Both the position numbers and the translations under genes were made by a program. Shown piece after piece: positions 51,301 to 62,800 of a stretch of 64,000 bases of DNA. This DNA is from Pelodera strongyloides (taxonomy: Eukaryota; Nematoda; Chromadorea; Rhabditida; Rhabditidae): assembly GCA_036852015.1 (NCBI GenBank), contig JAANDG010000083.1, positions 186,001 through 250,000 on the forward strand, written 5' to 3'. Below the pieces are notes generated by a model. It searched no databases, had not been told where the DNA came from, and worked only from the letters and a program-made list of their open reading frames with translations. Positions within the stretch are counted from its first letter, which is position 1. The number at the start of each line of letters is the position of its first letter.

Positions 51301-52747
51301 TCAAAGCAATAACTTTCAAAGTAATGATTATCATTAAGAGTCGCGGAAGCTTCTTTTTTTGAACAGGCTAACTATTCAGGCATTTAAGAACCTATACACC
51401 CACATACTTACCTAATGGAACAAGAAACGAACCATCTTCAGCTAATAACTATTCCATGAAACATGACCAAAAATCCACCCATTCTTATTCTCACATTCTA
51501 GACAAACACGCAAAAACTCGAGTTCCGGTTCCAAGTTTCATACTCATTCATATAAACTTTAAATCGAGTTTCAAAAATAGATCAGCCACACTATAGCGTT
51601 AAAATTCACAAAAAAACGAAACATCAAAAAAGTAAAAGAAACAACAACTAACACTAAGTACTCAGTGAAAGTGTAAGACTACTCTGTGAAACGTATTCTC
51701 CACCTGCTTATGCTTATGTGCAGATGCGCATAATAGATGTGAAGCTAGCGAAGACCGTAGGCCAACAGAAGTCTGGTGTTGGACAAGTTTCAATTCTGCG
51801 TTAAGTTTTAACCACACAATGAAGAAGTCAAATGCTAGAGGTAACCAAACAACAAACCTCCATGTCGGGCAGATTGCTTTCCAGAAGTTTCTGCACCATT
51901 TTCAAGTGATTCTCTGATAATTGCGGGAGAGATGGCGATGAGTGGCAGCACTTCAGCAGGGAATCCATAGCTTCCACTGCCACCTGAATAAGTCACCATG
52001 AAGAAATTATGTATACACCAAAACAACCCATTCATACCGCCTACCCACATACCCCCGGAAGCTGCAAAACGAAGTTTTTTTATTGCAAATCTCTTATGCT
52101 TTCCTTGAAACACGTCTTTTTATGGACAAAAATGAAAATATTTTTCCTTCCTTCAATTCAAACAGGACGGAAAAGTTCGTGAAATAGTCAATCACACATC
52201 ACATATTTAGATGCTTCAAAGCTCAAAGCAACCATAAAAACCACTCACCCTAACTTGAACTTGGCGCAGTCTGTACAGATCCCTGGACAGTCGCAGTACC
52301 AGGTACTCTCCTATTCGTTCCAATTTCTCAGGATGTGAACTGGCGTAGAAGGTCAACTTATTCAGATTACCGCCATTCAGACATTCGCTCCCACCACGCG
52401 GGTAGATTGAATCGACCAGACGACGGTACCTTAAATAATGTTAGCCTTAGATGCGCCATATTCTTCGGGCAACTCGTCTCTTAATCTTAGTACACACTAC
52501 CATAATCAAAAAATCCAGTATACTAATCTTCCCTCTACAGGGACCAGTATACTTCAGGATCTGTTTTTGCACCCAAAACCCTAAACCAATTTCATAACAT
52601 TGAACGAACGAATAGCCTACTTGCCTACTACAAGCGTAAATCAATTATTTATAAGAACTGTAATGCCAAAGTACGGAAATGCATTCAAAACTAAAAAAAC
52701 ACCCACCTCGGTTTGCATGGTGTGCAACAGCACACAAAACCGTTCAT
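42341..52747 (-). CDS. efr-3: EFR3 orthologue, plasma-membrane PI4-kinase scaffold
   Basis: Twenty-three exons join with no phase conflict: 52707-52747, 52249-52429, 51858-51983, 50872-51034, 50385-50489, 50076-50212, 49521-49616, 49186-49242, 48853-48958, 48558-48633, 48135-48225, 47764-47874, 47275-47414, 46560-46700, 45939-46038, 45370-45540, 44923-45075, 44438-44554, 43932-44025, 43513-43613, 42852-42914, 42626-42684 and 42341-42431, encoding about 839 aa (human EFR3A is about 820). The N-terminus MNGFVCCCTPCKPR keeps the Cys cluster that is palmitoylated in this family. Conserved blocks include NKLTFYASSHPEKLERIGEY, SFVKFCNIEESMPSY, QHMDKIVPSIL, SLLKHLRASVEF and TLPDYQK; the C-terminus is EINMPSFIY. 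EFR3 anchors the TTC7/PI4KIIIalpha complex that makes PI4P at the plasma membrane. The start follows acceptor tctctag, with the exon opening at 52769. The acceptor of exon 44923-45075 is the unusual tttgaag. Identification is very secure; a few splice points are inferred. Confidence 0.94.
42971..43262. repeat. Diverged family E element in an EFR3 intron
   Basis: It contains GGAACTACACGAGAATATTT and GATACTTGGAAGGAAAAAGC, as in other family E copies, ending near GGGAACCCCAT. It fills most of the intron between exons 42852-42914 and 43513-43613. Confidence 0.55.
44132..44272. repeat. Inverted-repeat element, ATTCACCAACA ends (copy 2)
   Basis: Same family and orientation as 24745-24861; it lies between EFR3 exons 43932-44025 and 44438-44554. 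It shares CCCTCCCTGGCCTCCCCAG and GCAGAAGAGATTCA. Confidence 0.8.
44567..44690 (+). repeat. AAT-rich tandem repeat in an EFR3 intron
   Basis: AATAATAAT runs and a roughly 60-base unit (ATTATTAAATTATATTAAAT plus TATAAACATAATAATA) present twice. Confidence 0.85.
45137..45319. repeat. TTAA-type inverted-repeat element, family A, in an EFR3 intron
   Basis: The left end is intact (TTAAAGCGAAATACCGGCCG) and the right end decayed (GGCCGGGACTTCGCTTGTT). It carries a 17-base internal direct repeat GAAACGCATCGTGGATA. Confidence 0.82.
47106..47224. repeat. Inverted-repeat element, GGCCATATTCA type (copy 2)
   Basis: Same orientation as 3233-3364; shared core CCCCATGGGGAATTCCCCGT and right end GGAGTGGTGAATATGGCCTC. 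It lies in the EFR3 intron before exon 46560-46700. Confidence 0.75.
47925..48088. repeat. Family C-like TTAA element in an EFR3 intron
   Basis: TTCAAAGCAGTATAGTACGG at the left and AATCCACGTGTCGAACCGCT at the right before TTAA. It fills most of the intron between exons 48135-48225 and 47764-47874. Confidence 0.65.
48682..48810. repeat. Family E hairpin element in an EFR3 intron
   Basis: ATGGGGTTTGCAAGTACACT to GGATACTTGCAAACCCCAT, a well-preserved copy between exons 48853-48958 and 48558-48633. Confidence 0.82.
51011..51296. repeat. Local tandem duplication over an EFR3 exon boundary
   Basis: A unit starting at 51011 (ACAAACGAGTCGGTGGCCAA) recurs from 51176. It includes the acceptor and first codons of EFR3 exon 50872-51034 and the flanking CAACTGCTAAGCGGTACG and CCCGGTTTT blocks. 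The second copy is intronic and diverged. Confidence 0.75.
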
Positions 52748-52991
52748 TTCGGCCGAGTCGCGTAGGTTTCTAGAGAAATAAGATCGAATTAGCTAAATGA
52801 CATGTAAACTTCTAAAAAACTACAAAACTACAAACTATAACTGGCTCCCTTTTAAAAACTTCACATACAAAAAACAACTACATGACCAGGGATCGACTAT
52901 GGGCGATGGTTCGTCCAATAGTCCAAATGTAAATAATAATCAATCTTCACAAAAAAACATCAAATGTAAGACTGTTAAAATAAAACAATAC

Positions 52992-53066
52992 CTGCAAGTC
53001 TGTACACAGAACACGTCCCGCCAGTCCCAAGTTGACGCCCAACGACTTTCCGACGAGGTGCACGGT
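52992..53066 (-). other. Possible upstream (5' UTR) exon of EFR3
   Basis: A 75-base minus-strand segment is bounded by acceptor cctgtag and donor GTATTG, ahead of the EFR3 start exon. It is open and in phase 2 would run in frame into the ATG. Conserved spacing from ATG 52747 to the Cys cluster favours 52747 as the start, so I treat this as a UTR exon at most. Confidence 0.35.
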
Positions 53067-53284
53067 CTACAGGAAAATAAATGATACAAGAAAAGCTGTG
53101 ATAATGAATAATGGTGCACCGTGTAGGGGTAAAAGGTCTACTCCGCTCGTTGCATCGGAAATTATGAAAATCTCTTTAAAAAAAACCTCTGATTCTTCAA
53201 ATCCTGAATCGATGGAGCTGGCTGGTGTGTGACAAGGGACGACCGGAAAGTCTGCACTCTTGGACGGCCACTGCACCCCGGACA

Positions 53285-53372
53285 ACACTGAATAATTAAT
53301 AATAATAAATAATAATAGTAAATAATAATAATAAATAATAATAATAATAATAATAAATAATAATAATAATCA
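53285..53372 (+). repeat. AAT trinucleotide microsatellite
   Basis: Nearly pure AAT/AATA units; Tyr/Ile ORFs across it are artefacts. Confidence 0.92.
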
Positions 53373-53494
53373 ATAGCCAACTAACAGTCGATACTAGTAG
53401 CTATGACACACATGCGTGATTCAACCAAAACAATTATGTAGGTGTTGTGAGTCGCCCGTGCCCGCCCCCTTTTTGCCAATAAAAAAAGCTCCCT

Positions 53495-53622
53495 TTAAAG
53501 CTGCATAACACGTGGTTTTGAAGCAAATACAGTTGTATTCCCATATATTATTCAACTTTCTGCACCCTTCGGTCAATTCCATTCCATAGTACGTTTCAAA
53601 ACCACCTGCCATACCGCTTTAA
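53495..53622. repeat. TTAA-type inverted-repeat element, family C
   Basis: TTAAAGCTGCATAACACGTG to ACCACCTGCCATACCGCTTTAA minus outer bases. Confidence 0.78.
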
Positions 53623-54722
53623 ACTCGCAAACAAGAACTTGCCTCCACCAGTAAACTTGTCATCGTGGACAATAATTCAACATTACATTTGACCGTAAAT
53701 TTGGCTAGCTCCGGTAAGAACACAAATAAATGTTCTGCAAATCAGGGACAGGTGATAATTAAACAATGTTATGTTAAATGCAATAAAAACACGTACAAGG
53801 AAATGAAAGAAAAACGGTGATCTACAAACTATAGTACGTACAAGTAAAGAACAATGAAGTACAAACTACACTACAGTACTTGGCAAATAACAAAGACAAG
53901 GGCAGAAAGGAAGTACCGAAACAAGAAACAATGTAGAGACTGAACGCTGGGCAAAAAAATCAAATTTTAGATAAGGCTTTCAGAAAGGTGAGATTGTTCG
54001 AGACTGCAGCACTACCGCTCCAAAACAGAACCCAATTGATAATTGGCTGATAAAATATAAACATAATTTGACAAATACATGCCGGATTCGCTGTGTATTC
54101 ATATCAATGAAAAACAGACGTTTTCTTCAAAACCTTCGGCAAAGACGATACAAAAATCAAGACTTTTACTACGAACCCATACAAAGATCACCAAAGACAA
54201 TGATCCAATTAAATATTAAATATTTAAATATTTATTAACACATAAAATGTGTGCATCAATATGATGAAAGGTTGACAAGATGAAAGGTTGACAAGTTGAC
54301 AATCTAATACAACCTTTCCCAATTAGTCACGCCAATTAAGCAATTACTCACTCACCTCACAAGAAGAGCAAAAACCTGAATGAGACCAAAGAAACCTGCA
54401 ACCTGCAACGGAAAACAGTTGTATGCAGTCGTTAGAGTTTAAGTTTAGAGCATAGAAATTAGACTCGAAAATTTAACTCAGTAAGAATTGAACCTGCGTC
54501 ATGTGGCTGGCAATACGACGCACATGCCGAGTGCTATGGCCACAATAGTTACCAATGAGTTTCTACACATCCACAGAAAGGCCCTTCCCCCGCCTATTAG
54601 GAAAGCCGGTTAGGATTCCAGTACAAGTTTGCAAAACAGTCTTATCAGAACCCAAATGACTAATGAATACTGACACTTACATTGATGAAACAGGCAGTAT
54701 TCAATCAAAATCGAGAAATGTG

Positions 54723-54913
54723 CTAAAGCGAAATGACGGCCGCTTTTTTTTTGAAACACCGAGTACCGAGTAGACCAGCATTCTTATGCGGCGTATTCAA
54801 ATGACAATAAATTAGAATAAAGAATCGAGCGAAATTGGAGCAACTTTGCATAAATACGTCAGAATTCAGCTGTCCACGATACGTTTCAAAATCCGGCTCG
54901 TATTTCTCTTTAA
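54723..54913. repeat. TTAA-type inverted-repeat element, family A (diverged)
   Basis: CTAAAGCGAAATGACGGCCG to ATCCGGCTCGTATTTCTCTTTAA minus outer bases, with an extended T run. Confidence 0.78.
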
Positions 54914-55229
54914 CATCGTACATTATTAAACTACACTAGATATGGAATAAGCGTAATGCTCTACGACGCTAGGATCTTTGTAATAACGGAGAGGAAGTTG
55001 CTAGTTAAGAAACTAAACTTTAACGGCGCGTGAAAAGAAAACTGAAGGAAACAGAAAGTGGGAAACCGAAGCGATTTGATTACATAGAAAAAATCCGTGA
55101 AAATGAAAAATAGAGCCCAAAGAGGCGGCAATCCCCAAGGGAAGCTAAATGCCCTCTAAACACACACAGACAAAACTCAGAGCAGACAAGTAGCAGGGCC
55201 CCAAATAAATGACCTCCTTATTTCCCACT

Positions 55230-55401
55230 TTAAAGCGAAATAGCGACCGGTTTTTGAAACGCATCTCAAATAACTGAATTTCTATGTATTTATGCTAGTG
55301 GGGTCGAATTGGGTCGATTTTTATGCTAATAAGGCGCATTTGCCTATGGTAATGTAGTTACTTGACACACGTTTCAAGAACCGGTAGTTATTTCGCTTTA
55401 A
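55230..55401. repeat. TTAA-type inverted-repeat element, family A
   Basis: TTAAAGCGAAATAGCGACCG to GAACCGGTAGTTATTTCGCT plus TTAA; the interior matches the 25602 copy (GTGGGGTCGAATTGGGTCGA). Confidence 0.83.
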
Positions 55402-56171
55402 CAATCAAGCATAAACAATATAAACGAAATATATTATTATATCAGAAAAAAAGCATATTTCAAATTCGCCTCTTCAAACCCTGAATCCTGGCCTCAGGAT
55501 ACTTCAGAGTAAGTTTACAGAACACCGTGTAATCAATTCCTAAATTCCTACAAATGTAAACATTCAGTACTAACCATAATCAGAAACGAGGACAGGGCAG
55601 GTGAAACTATACAACTGAAAGCACAAATACATTCTCTTCAACTTAATGTTTCAAGACTAGTCAAAAAGTTGACGACATGTACTAAGGCCGTTGCAGACCT
55701 GCAGGAGCCGAGATGTTACTAACTTACTTACTATATAATAACTAACTAAGATAAACTCCTGGCCGTGAGCGCGCCCTTCATTATAGTTGGCTAGTTGGCA
55801 GAGCTTTATTGTTGGTTTTTACAGCTTTTACTAAAAGTGACCTACACTTACACCCGTTAGATCAGTTAGTTACAGCAGTTTTAATTTTGTTAATAAATTT
55901 TAAGAGATTGGTACTGCAAAAAGTGTTATTAGTTATCAGGACTCAATGCTAAAATCAACTTCCTAAACAAACCACCAAGTCGGCATTCGGCATTATAGGC
56001 CAAGACAATAATGGGCTGGAAATGTGCAAAAAAAGGAAAAGTCGGCCGGGACGCTGCCTAATGTCCATAGAGTCTGGGTCCTGGGCATGGTCCTAAAGTG
56101 CATTCCCGAGTAAAAAAAAGAAAGAAAATAGACGCAAAGGAAGAAGAATAAAGTAAAGACAACTATTCAGA

Positions 56172-56385
56172 AAAGCAGAGAAGGAGAGAGAGAGGGCAAA
56201 AGGGAAAACTACTGAAAATGGGAAGAATGGCAAAGAGAGAAAGAAAAAGGAATAAAAGAGAAAGTCTGGAAGAGAGAGAGAGAGACAGAGAGAGAGAGAG
56301 ACAGAGAGAGAGAGGGAGAGAGAGACACAGAGAGAGAGAAAGAGGGAGAGACAGAGAGAGAGAGAGAGAGAGAGAACATGAAAAA
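56172..56385 (+). repeat. Long GA/GACA microsatellite
   Basis: About 200 bases of GA with GACA and GGGA interruptions; the Ser/Leu and Arg/Glu ORFs here are artefacts. Confidence 0.93.
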
Positions 56386-57135
56386 GAAAACGAGCGCCGT
56401 AGACACTGCGCAAGTAGTTAAAGGCCTACTCATCGATTCATCCTTGTCAGACGTCTTCTCCTCATATAAACCAGATTCAGAATACTAGAAAATAGCCCAT
56501 TACAAGGAAATGAAAAGAAAATAAAGAAAACCAGTGGCTCGAAGATTCCATCTTGTCCTAGAAACCACATAGCCACAACTTTTCTAACCTACAAAATTAG
56601 CTATTTAGAGCAAACCCTTAACTATATACCATTAGACAATAAAGGATAAAAGACGAAAAACGAATGAGCATTAGCACAAGCTAACAGGTTAAAGGGAATA
56701 TTTAGGCACTCAAAATGAGCAAAAAAAAAGCGTACAGCTAGGGCGCTATTTTAGTGAAAACAAAATCGTTTTCAAAGTTAACAATGAGCAAAGAAAACCT
56801 TATATTGAACACATGGTAGAGACACTTACATTTACCGTGTGAAACATGACAATATGAACTGATTATTGATAACAATAATAAAAAATAGACTATTATTTAC
56901 ACACAACATGCGTATCTCGGAAGAAAAGTAACCGCCATGCATGTACTGACAAGCTACTGGACAAGAAAGAAACCGGTCGGAGTATGTACGTAATGTATGT
57001 CAATGTCTAAGAACTTGTTGTCCGTACATGTCCAAATATGATATAGGCATAGCACAGGACTTCAGAATCAGAAAAAGAACAGAAACCTAAGCCTAATACC
57101 AAAGAGAGAAATAGGACTAGGAAGTACCTGTCTGT

Positions 57136-57280
57136 AGGGGGGTTTGCAAGTATGCTGAAATTTTGGAACTATACGAGGATATTCTTTTTAATTTTTCATA
57201 TTATATATGCACGTTTCGTGCAGTAATACGGTAGTATTGACGGAAACACACCAAATTTTTGAAACACTTGCAAACCCCAT
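57136..57280. repeat. Family E hairpin element
   Basis: GGGGGGTTTGCAAGTATGCT to GAAACACTTGCAAACCCCAT. Confidence 0.8.
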
Positions 57281-58484
57281 AAAGGCAGACCATCATAAAA
57301 ATGTGGAAAATAGCATATCACCATAGCATATCACCACGGATTTCCAAAGAGCAAAGGAGTTTTTATAGCAAAGGAGTGGAACATTATTAGTTCGTAATTT
57401 TTGTCTACGATATATTATTATTATATAAAAGAAGTAAGTTGTTGGCAAATGTTGCTAAAATCGATAGATTTTGAATTTTGATTGAAATATTGGAAACAAA
57501 AATAAAAACCCGTAAAAATCGCCGGCAACGGAGATTTGCATATTTTAAAAGCAGAAACCTCTACCACCACTACGTAAACATGAAGGAAGAATAAAACCCA
57601 GCAGTAAAAAACATGGGACATTTTGCCAAATAGTCAGTCAAAATCAGCACGATAGAAAATATCGAATATCGCTTTCAATTTTGAATGAGTGGCTTCTACG
57701 GCAAAAAGTGGCACAATGCAAGCAATGAAGCAATACAAAGGCGCTCCCCTATATTTAATCAACAACATGGAAACGTTAGTACCACAAAATTCTCTAGCTC
57801 TAGGGGTATAAATAAACAGGCTTCAGCTAATTGTAAGTAACAATCACACCGCAAGCACTGTAATACAAGCTCTCAAACTTTATCAAACTTAACTCACTAC
57901 GAAGCTCATACTTTAACCAGGTAAGGATATTTCATTATGTTGTGCCTTCACCTCAAAACTAGGCGGTTCAAGTGCGAAAACATTAAGCATACGGTAAGAT
58001 TTCTCCCCATTTACAAAAACCCAATAATCACCATTATAAATCAACTGACCAGAATACCTCAAGGCTTCCCAGGCTTCACATGGCGACTCACAACAACCCC
58101 TTTCAATTCACAACAAAAACAAACAATAACAAAGGATACCAAAATTAACCAAAATACTTACAAAACCAAATAATCTCCGCTTGAACGGATATAACATATT
58201 GAAAAACTCGCATCCAAGACTGCAACAATGAAAAAACTTTATTACATATAGTATCCAGTACCCATCTACAACCCTAACCCTACACCAAAAATACAATATC
58301 ACAACTTATTAGAGGTACTACAAAACCTAACCCGATAAAAACCGAAAAGTACACTATTACCAAAAAAATGCCTATGATAAGATACGGTAAGGCGATACAT
58401 ATACTCCGAAATATTACATGGCAATACGCAATACACGACTATGGGCATGGAACATGGACATGGACTAACTTACATCACCTTACT

Positions 58485-58655
58485 TTAAAGCGAAATGCTA
58501 GCCCCTTTGGAAAATTTGCATATGATAAGCAAATCATATGTATCCTATGCTAATTTTGTACGATTGCCGTGGACGATCGTACAAAATTAGCATAGGATAC
58601 ATAGGATTTGCTTATTATATGCAAATTTTCCAAAGGGGCTAGCATTTCGCTTTAA
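58485..58655. repeat. Near-perfect 171-base palindromic TTAA element
   Basis: Arms of about 80 bases, from TTAAAGCGAAATGCTAGCCC inwards, match in reverse complement with only a few differences around a tiny centre near GCCGTGGACG. The outer 12 bases equal family A, but the interior is unrelated. Its right TTAA (58652-58655) is shared with the next element. Confidence 0.93.
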
Positions 58656-58834
58656 AGCGAAATACCGGCCGGTTTTTGAAACACATCGTGGTCAACTGAA
58701 TTCTTACCTATTTATGCTAATTTGCTCGAATTTAGCTCGATTTTTTATTCTAATTTGTGTTCATTTGCATAAGCTGTACAAGAATGATGGTCTACCCGAT
58801 GTGTTTCAAAAAACCGGCCGGTATTTCGCTTTAA
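58652..58834. repeat. TTAA-type inverted-repeat element, family A, abutting the palindrome
   Basis: Intact copy, TTAAAGCGAAATACCGGCCG to CCGGCCGGTATTTCGCTTTAA minus outer bases, sharing one TTAA with the palindrome at its left. Confidence 0.92.
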
Positions 58835-59850
58835 CTTACTCTAACTTTAACTAACAAAACAAAGACAAAGTGTAAATTCGGGCTGCAAACTAATTACTCA
58901 AGCTGTTTATTAAAAAGTACACGAGACCATAATTCATAATCTCAAATTTTGTATGACAATTATACTAAAAACAACACACCCTCCAGCCCAGCGAGTGGTT
59001 TAAATGCAAAATTCCAAGTATTAAACAAGTAAACTAATTCTGTACAATTTACAAGTTTACTAATAAAACCTACATTTCACGTTCAATGGATTCTATCAAA
59101 ACTAATTCTAGGAAAACCAAAAACAAACTCAACTGATTGAAATTGGGGACGTAATTTTGATTACTAAATAAAAGCTCGTTGACGATTAATATACATGTGG
59201 CAAGAAGAAAAATTAAAAGTCTATATCAAACATACATCAGTAGAATTCTGTCAAATATACTGTCGTCTCTTTTACATATACTTACTAATCCGCCCCTATA
59301 AAGATACACAATTACAACGTGACAAATTCACGCAATAGATTTGTTTTACTTATCAATTTGCCTAAATTCTAAATAAATTATAAAAAAAGTTACAAACCTA
59401 GCTATTAAGAATTAGCGCCAGCGCGTGTCTACAAAAAGTTATTAACTTATTATCTTACTACTTATAAAAATGACTACACACGGCAAACGGCTAAATCTAT
59501 GGATCGATCTTCACATATTGATATTATTAACAAATAATTATTAAAGTGTGCACACAAAACCAAGTACTAACTACAAACTACCGGTCGCTCTTCAGTCTAC
59601 GTAGTATCGAACTTATCGATAGCGTAACAAAAGTCTTCAATCAACTGGGTATAAACCTTGTGGCAGGAACACATTGACTTTACAAAGTGAAGATCACGTT
59701 TCCTTCAAATTTAACTTTCAAATATCGTCGGATACGTTATGGTGTCCAAAAGTTCTCAGCCAATTGAGCCAATCCCTAAGTTGGGTTGGCTCGTGGTTGA
59801 ACGTACAGATCTATACCCAGAATCAAGAGCTTAAGATTACTGTAACCTCC

Positions 59851-62800
59851 TTACTGAACATCAGTATTCTCCTGAGTATTCTGATTCTCCACCCAGTGTC
59901 TGATCACTTCCCATCTTCTCGCGGGCGGCGTCCCAAAGAATTTCGTCTGTGTTTCCGAATAACGACGAGCCGGGATGCCCGCATCTCTGAAGAGCAGTGA
60001 AACATAAACAATGAATGAATAACAATTTCTCAAGCTAATCAGTCAATACAGTAGATCATCAAACTAGCGCATAATAATTCTAATTAGAATATATGTTTAA
60101 TAACTTTCACAGTGAAGAAAGGTAGTAAATCGTTCTCCTTACGTCAAAAAAAGACAGTATCTAGCAAGCAGAATATTATGGCACACTTACAACTTACAAT
60201 GCAAAACGAAGTCGCATCATTTATGGTATGTTGCCTTAAAGGGAGAGGCCCACGAGAAAAAAGTCTTTCTTAATTCATTTGCACAGTATGTCCGGAATTT
60301 CAGAAATATTACTGTGAAAACCGCATTTCTTTACGCCTAGAACTCGCAGAGTTATTCCTCGGCAAACGGTTCGGCCAGGTACCGTAGTCAGAATCAATTT
60401 TGCTCTTTTAGGGTATTAAAGAAATTGAAAACGTTTTGTTATGATGGTAGCAATGTTCTTCCTTCGTTTAACAGTTATTATGTAGAGAAAGAATGCTATT
60501 GGATGCATATAAACCGTAAAAAACCCATTTTAAAGGGAGAGGCCCACGAGAAAAAATCGTTCCTCAATTTATTTGCACAGAATGTCCGGAATCACAGAAA
60601 TATTACTGTGAAAACCGCAATGCTTGAAGCCTAGAACTCACTGAGTTATTCTCCGGCAAACAGTTCGGCCAGGTACCGTAGCCAGAAAAAATTTTTGCGC
60701 TGTTAGGGCATTACTGTATTGGAAACGCCTCTTCATAAACGTAGGTATGATCTTTATTCGTTTGACCATTAGTATGTAGAGAAAGAATGCAAATGAACGG
60801 ATATCAACAGTAAAAACGAATTTTGGTGTTGCTGACTACGGTACCTAGCCGAACTGTTTGATGGGGAATAACTCTGTGAGTTCTAGGCTTCAAGCGATGC
60901 GGTTTTCACTGCAATATTTCTGAAGTACCGGACATTCTGTGCAAGTAAATTGAGGACAACTTTCTTCCCGTGGGCCTCTCCCTTTAACCTTTCTGACTAC
61001 GGTCCTGGCCGAACTGTTTGCCGTGAAATATCTCTGCGAGTTCTGGTTCTGGGCGTAAAGAAATGCGGTTTTCACAGTAATATTTCTGAAATTTCGGACA
61101 TCTTGTTCAAGTAAATTAAGAAAGACTTTTTTCTCGTGGGCATCTCCCTTTAAAATGGGCCAGTCATACAGTCAAACGTTATAAACTGAATTCATTTTCA
61201 AAACAAATAAATAAAAGTACCCCAACCTGAACCTCGAATCCCTCCAACTAAAATTGAAAAGTTCCAGCGCGTTGCGTGCATCATCCACACTGATCGCCAT
61301 CTTTGGCTCCAATTCCTGAAATTAATTTTTGTTGACGAAAAAAAAATCACATAAAGGAACATGTTTCACTAGTAGTATAATACGGTAACCGGTCGCAAAA
61401 ATGTACTGGGCGTGCATCTGCATCTGGAGGACAACGGACCATTCCACAAATAAGCAAAAACTTCACTAATTCAGTATCCCCTATACCCAGCGCACAATTA
61501 GCAAACCTTAGTCGTGCTGCAATGTGCTAAGAGGCAAGTCTTCACAAAAAAAACGCTTTTAAATAGTTCTTATTGTCGCGTATCGCTTGTCATCGGACTA
61601 TTCAATACCTTAAAATCGTCCGGCAACTCGACTCCCGGGAAAATCAGCACCGAGCGGAAGGCAAAGTGCCCGCCGTAAACAGGATGCAGAGACAGACCAA
61701 TGAACTTCTAGAAAACGAAACATAAAATGATTACAAATGACTTATATTGTATTCCAAACATTCCTTACGAGTAATATTTATCTAGCTAGAGCTGTCATAA
61801 AACGAACATCAGTTATGAAGAAAAGATAACATGTTTGTCAACAAACAAGGTCACTAGTCATTAGGGCAGCCTAAACCTTAAACCAATGAGCAAGCCTCAA
61901 CTATGCAAGCCTGCAAGCTCAACGCCCAACTACCAAATTTACGCATCAAACATGCGGTGATAGATAAATACGCAAATCCAGAGCTGAGCGACCCCCTCAG
62001 TGTCACAGGAAACGTTTATGCTCCGGGCCCATATGTGTACACAGAGCGACTAACTAACGCCTAACAATAAGGTACTATTTTAAAGCAACGGAAGCAAAAT
62101 GAAAAGTCAAAATACGAAAACCTACACTATCTCCTTCCATTGGTCTCGCAGGTGGCCAAGAGTCAGTCAGCAAATCCTTGGGCTGATAGTAATACGCAGC
62201 ACCGGCCACGTGACCACACGTGCACATCAAAACCTGAAAGTAGGCAAATGAATATACTATAAAAGTAATTTTAGGTATTAGGTAAACATAAACGTCACAA
62301 AATTTCACCACCTCTATGAAGGTATGAAGTCTAGATTTGCCAAGTAATAATAAAGTTGATACGCTGACCGCAATGCTACAAAATCCAACTCCTCTTGCAA
62401 GCTTGAACATTAGTATTGCAACCCTAACCAAATTACAAACCGACGAAAGAATTAAATACCTTTGGCTTCCTATTAGGCCACAACGAATGATCGTGGATCA
62501 CTTCCACCGGAGTAGTCAAAGTCTAAAGATGGCATATGGTGATGGCATAAAACGAGAACACATTCAACACAAAATAATAGAAAATAATGTGTTTCAAGCT
62601 CCCTACTTATAAACTACAATGCTCAGGGGTCCGATGCTCCGATTTCAGCTTCAGCATTACTCACTCAGTATAACAGAGCATGACAAAACTCGCAATCAGA
62701 CTTATTTCCAAGTTTAAACTATATATTATGTGTTCATTAATTATTCAGTCTCATAGTACCCGTTCCTAGCTCCCACAACCAACGCTCATGATAGACTGGC

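Larger units (their letters stand above)
53623..59850. other. Intergenic region between MMACHC and EFR3
   Basis: I see no phase-consistent exons. The region holds family A elements (54723, 55230, 58652), a 171-base palindrome (58485), a family E hairpin (57136) and a long GA tract (56172-56385), with AT-rich filler. Confidence 0.6.
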
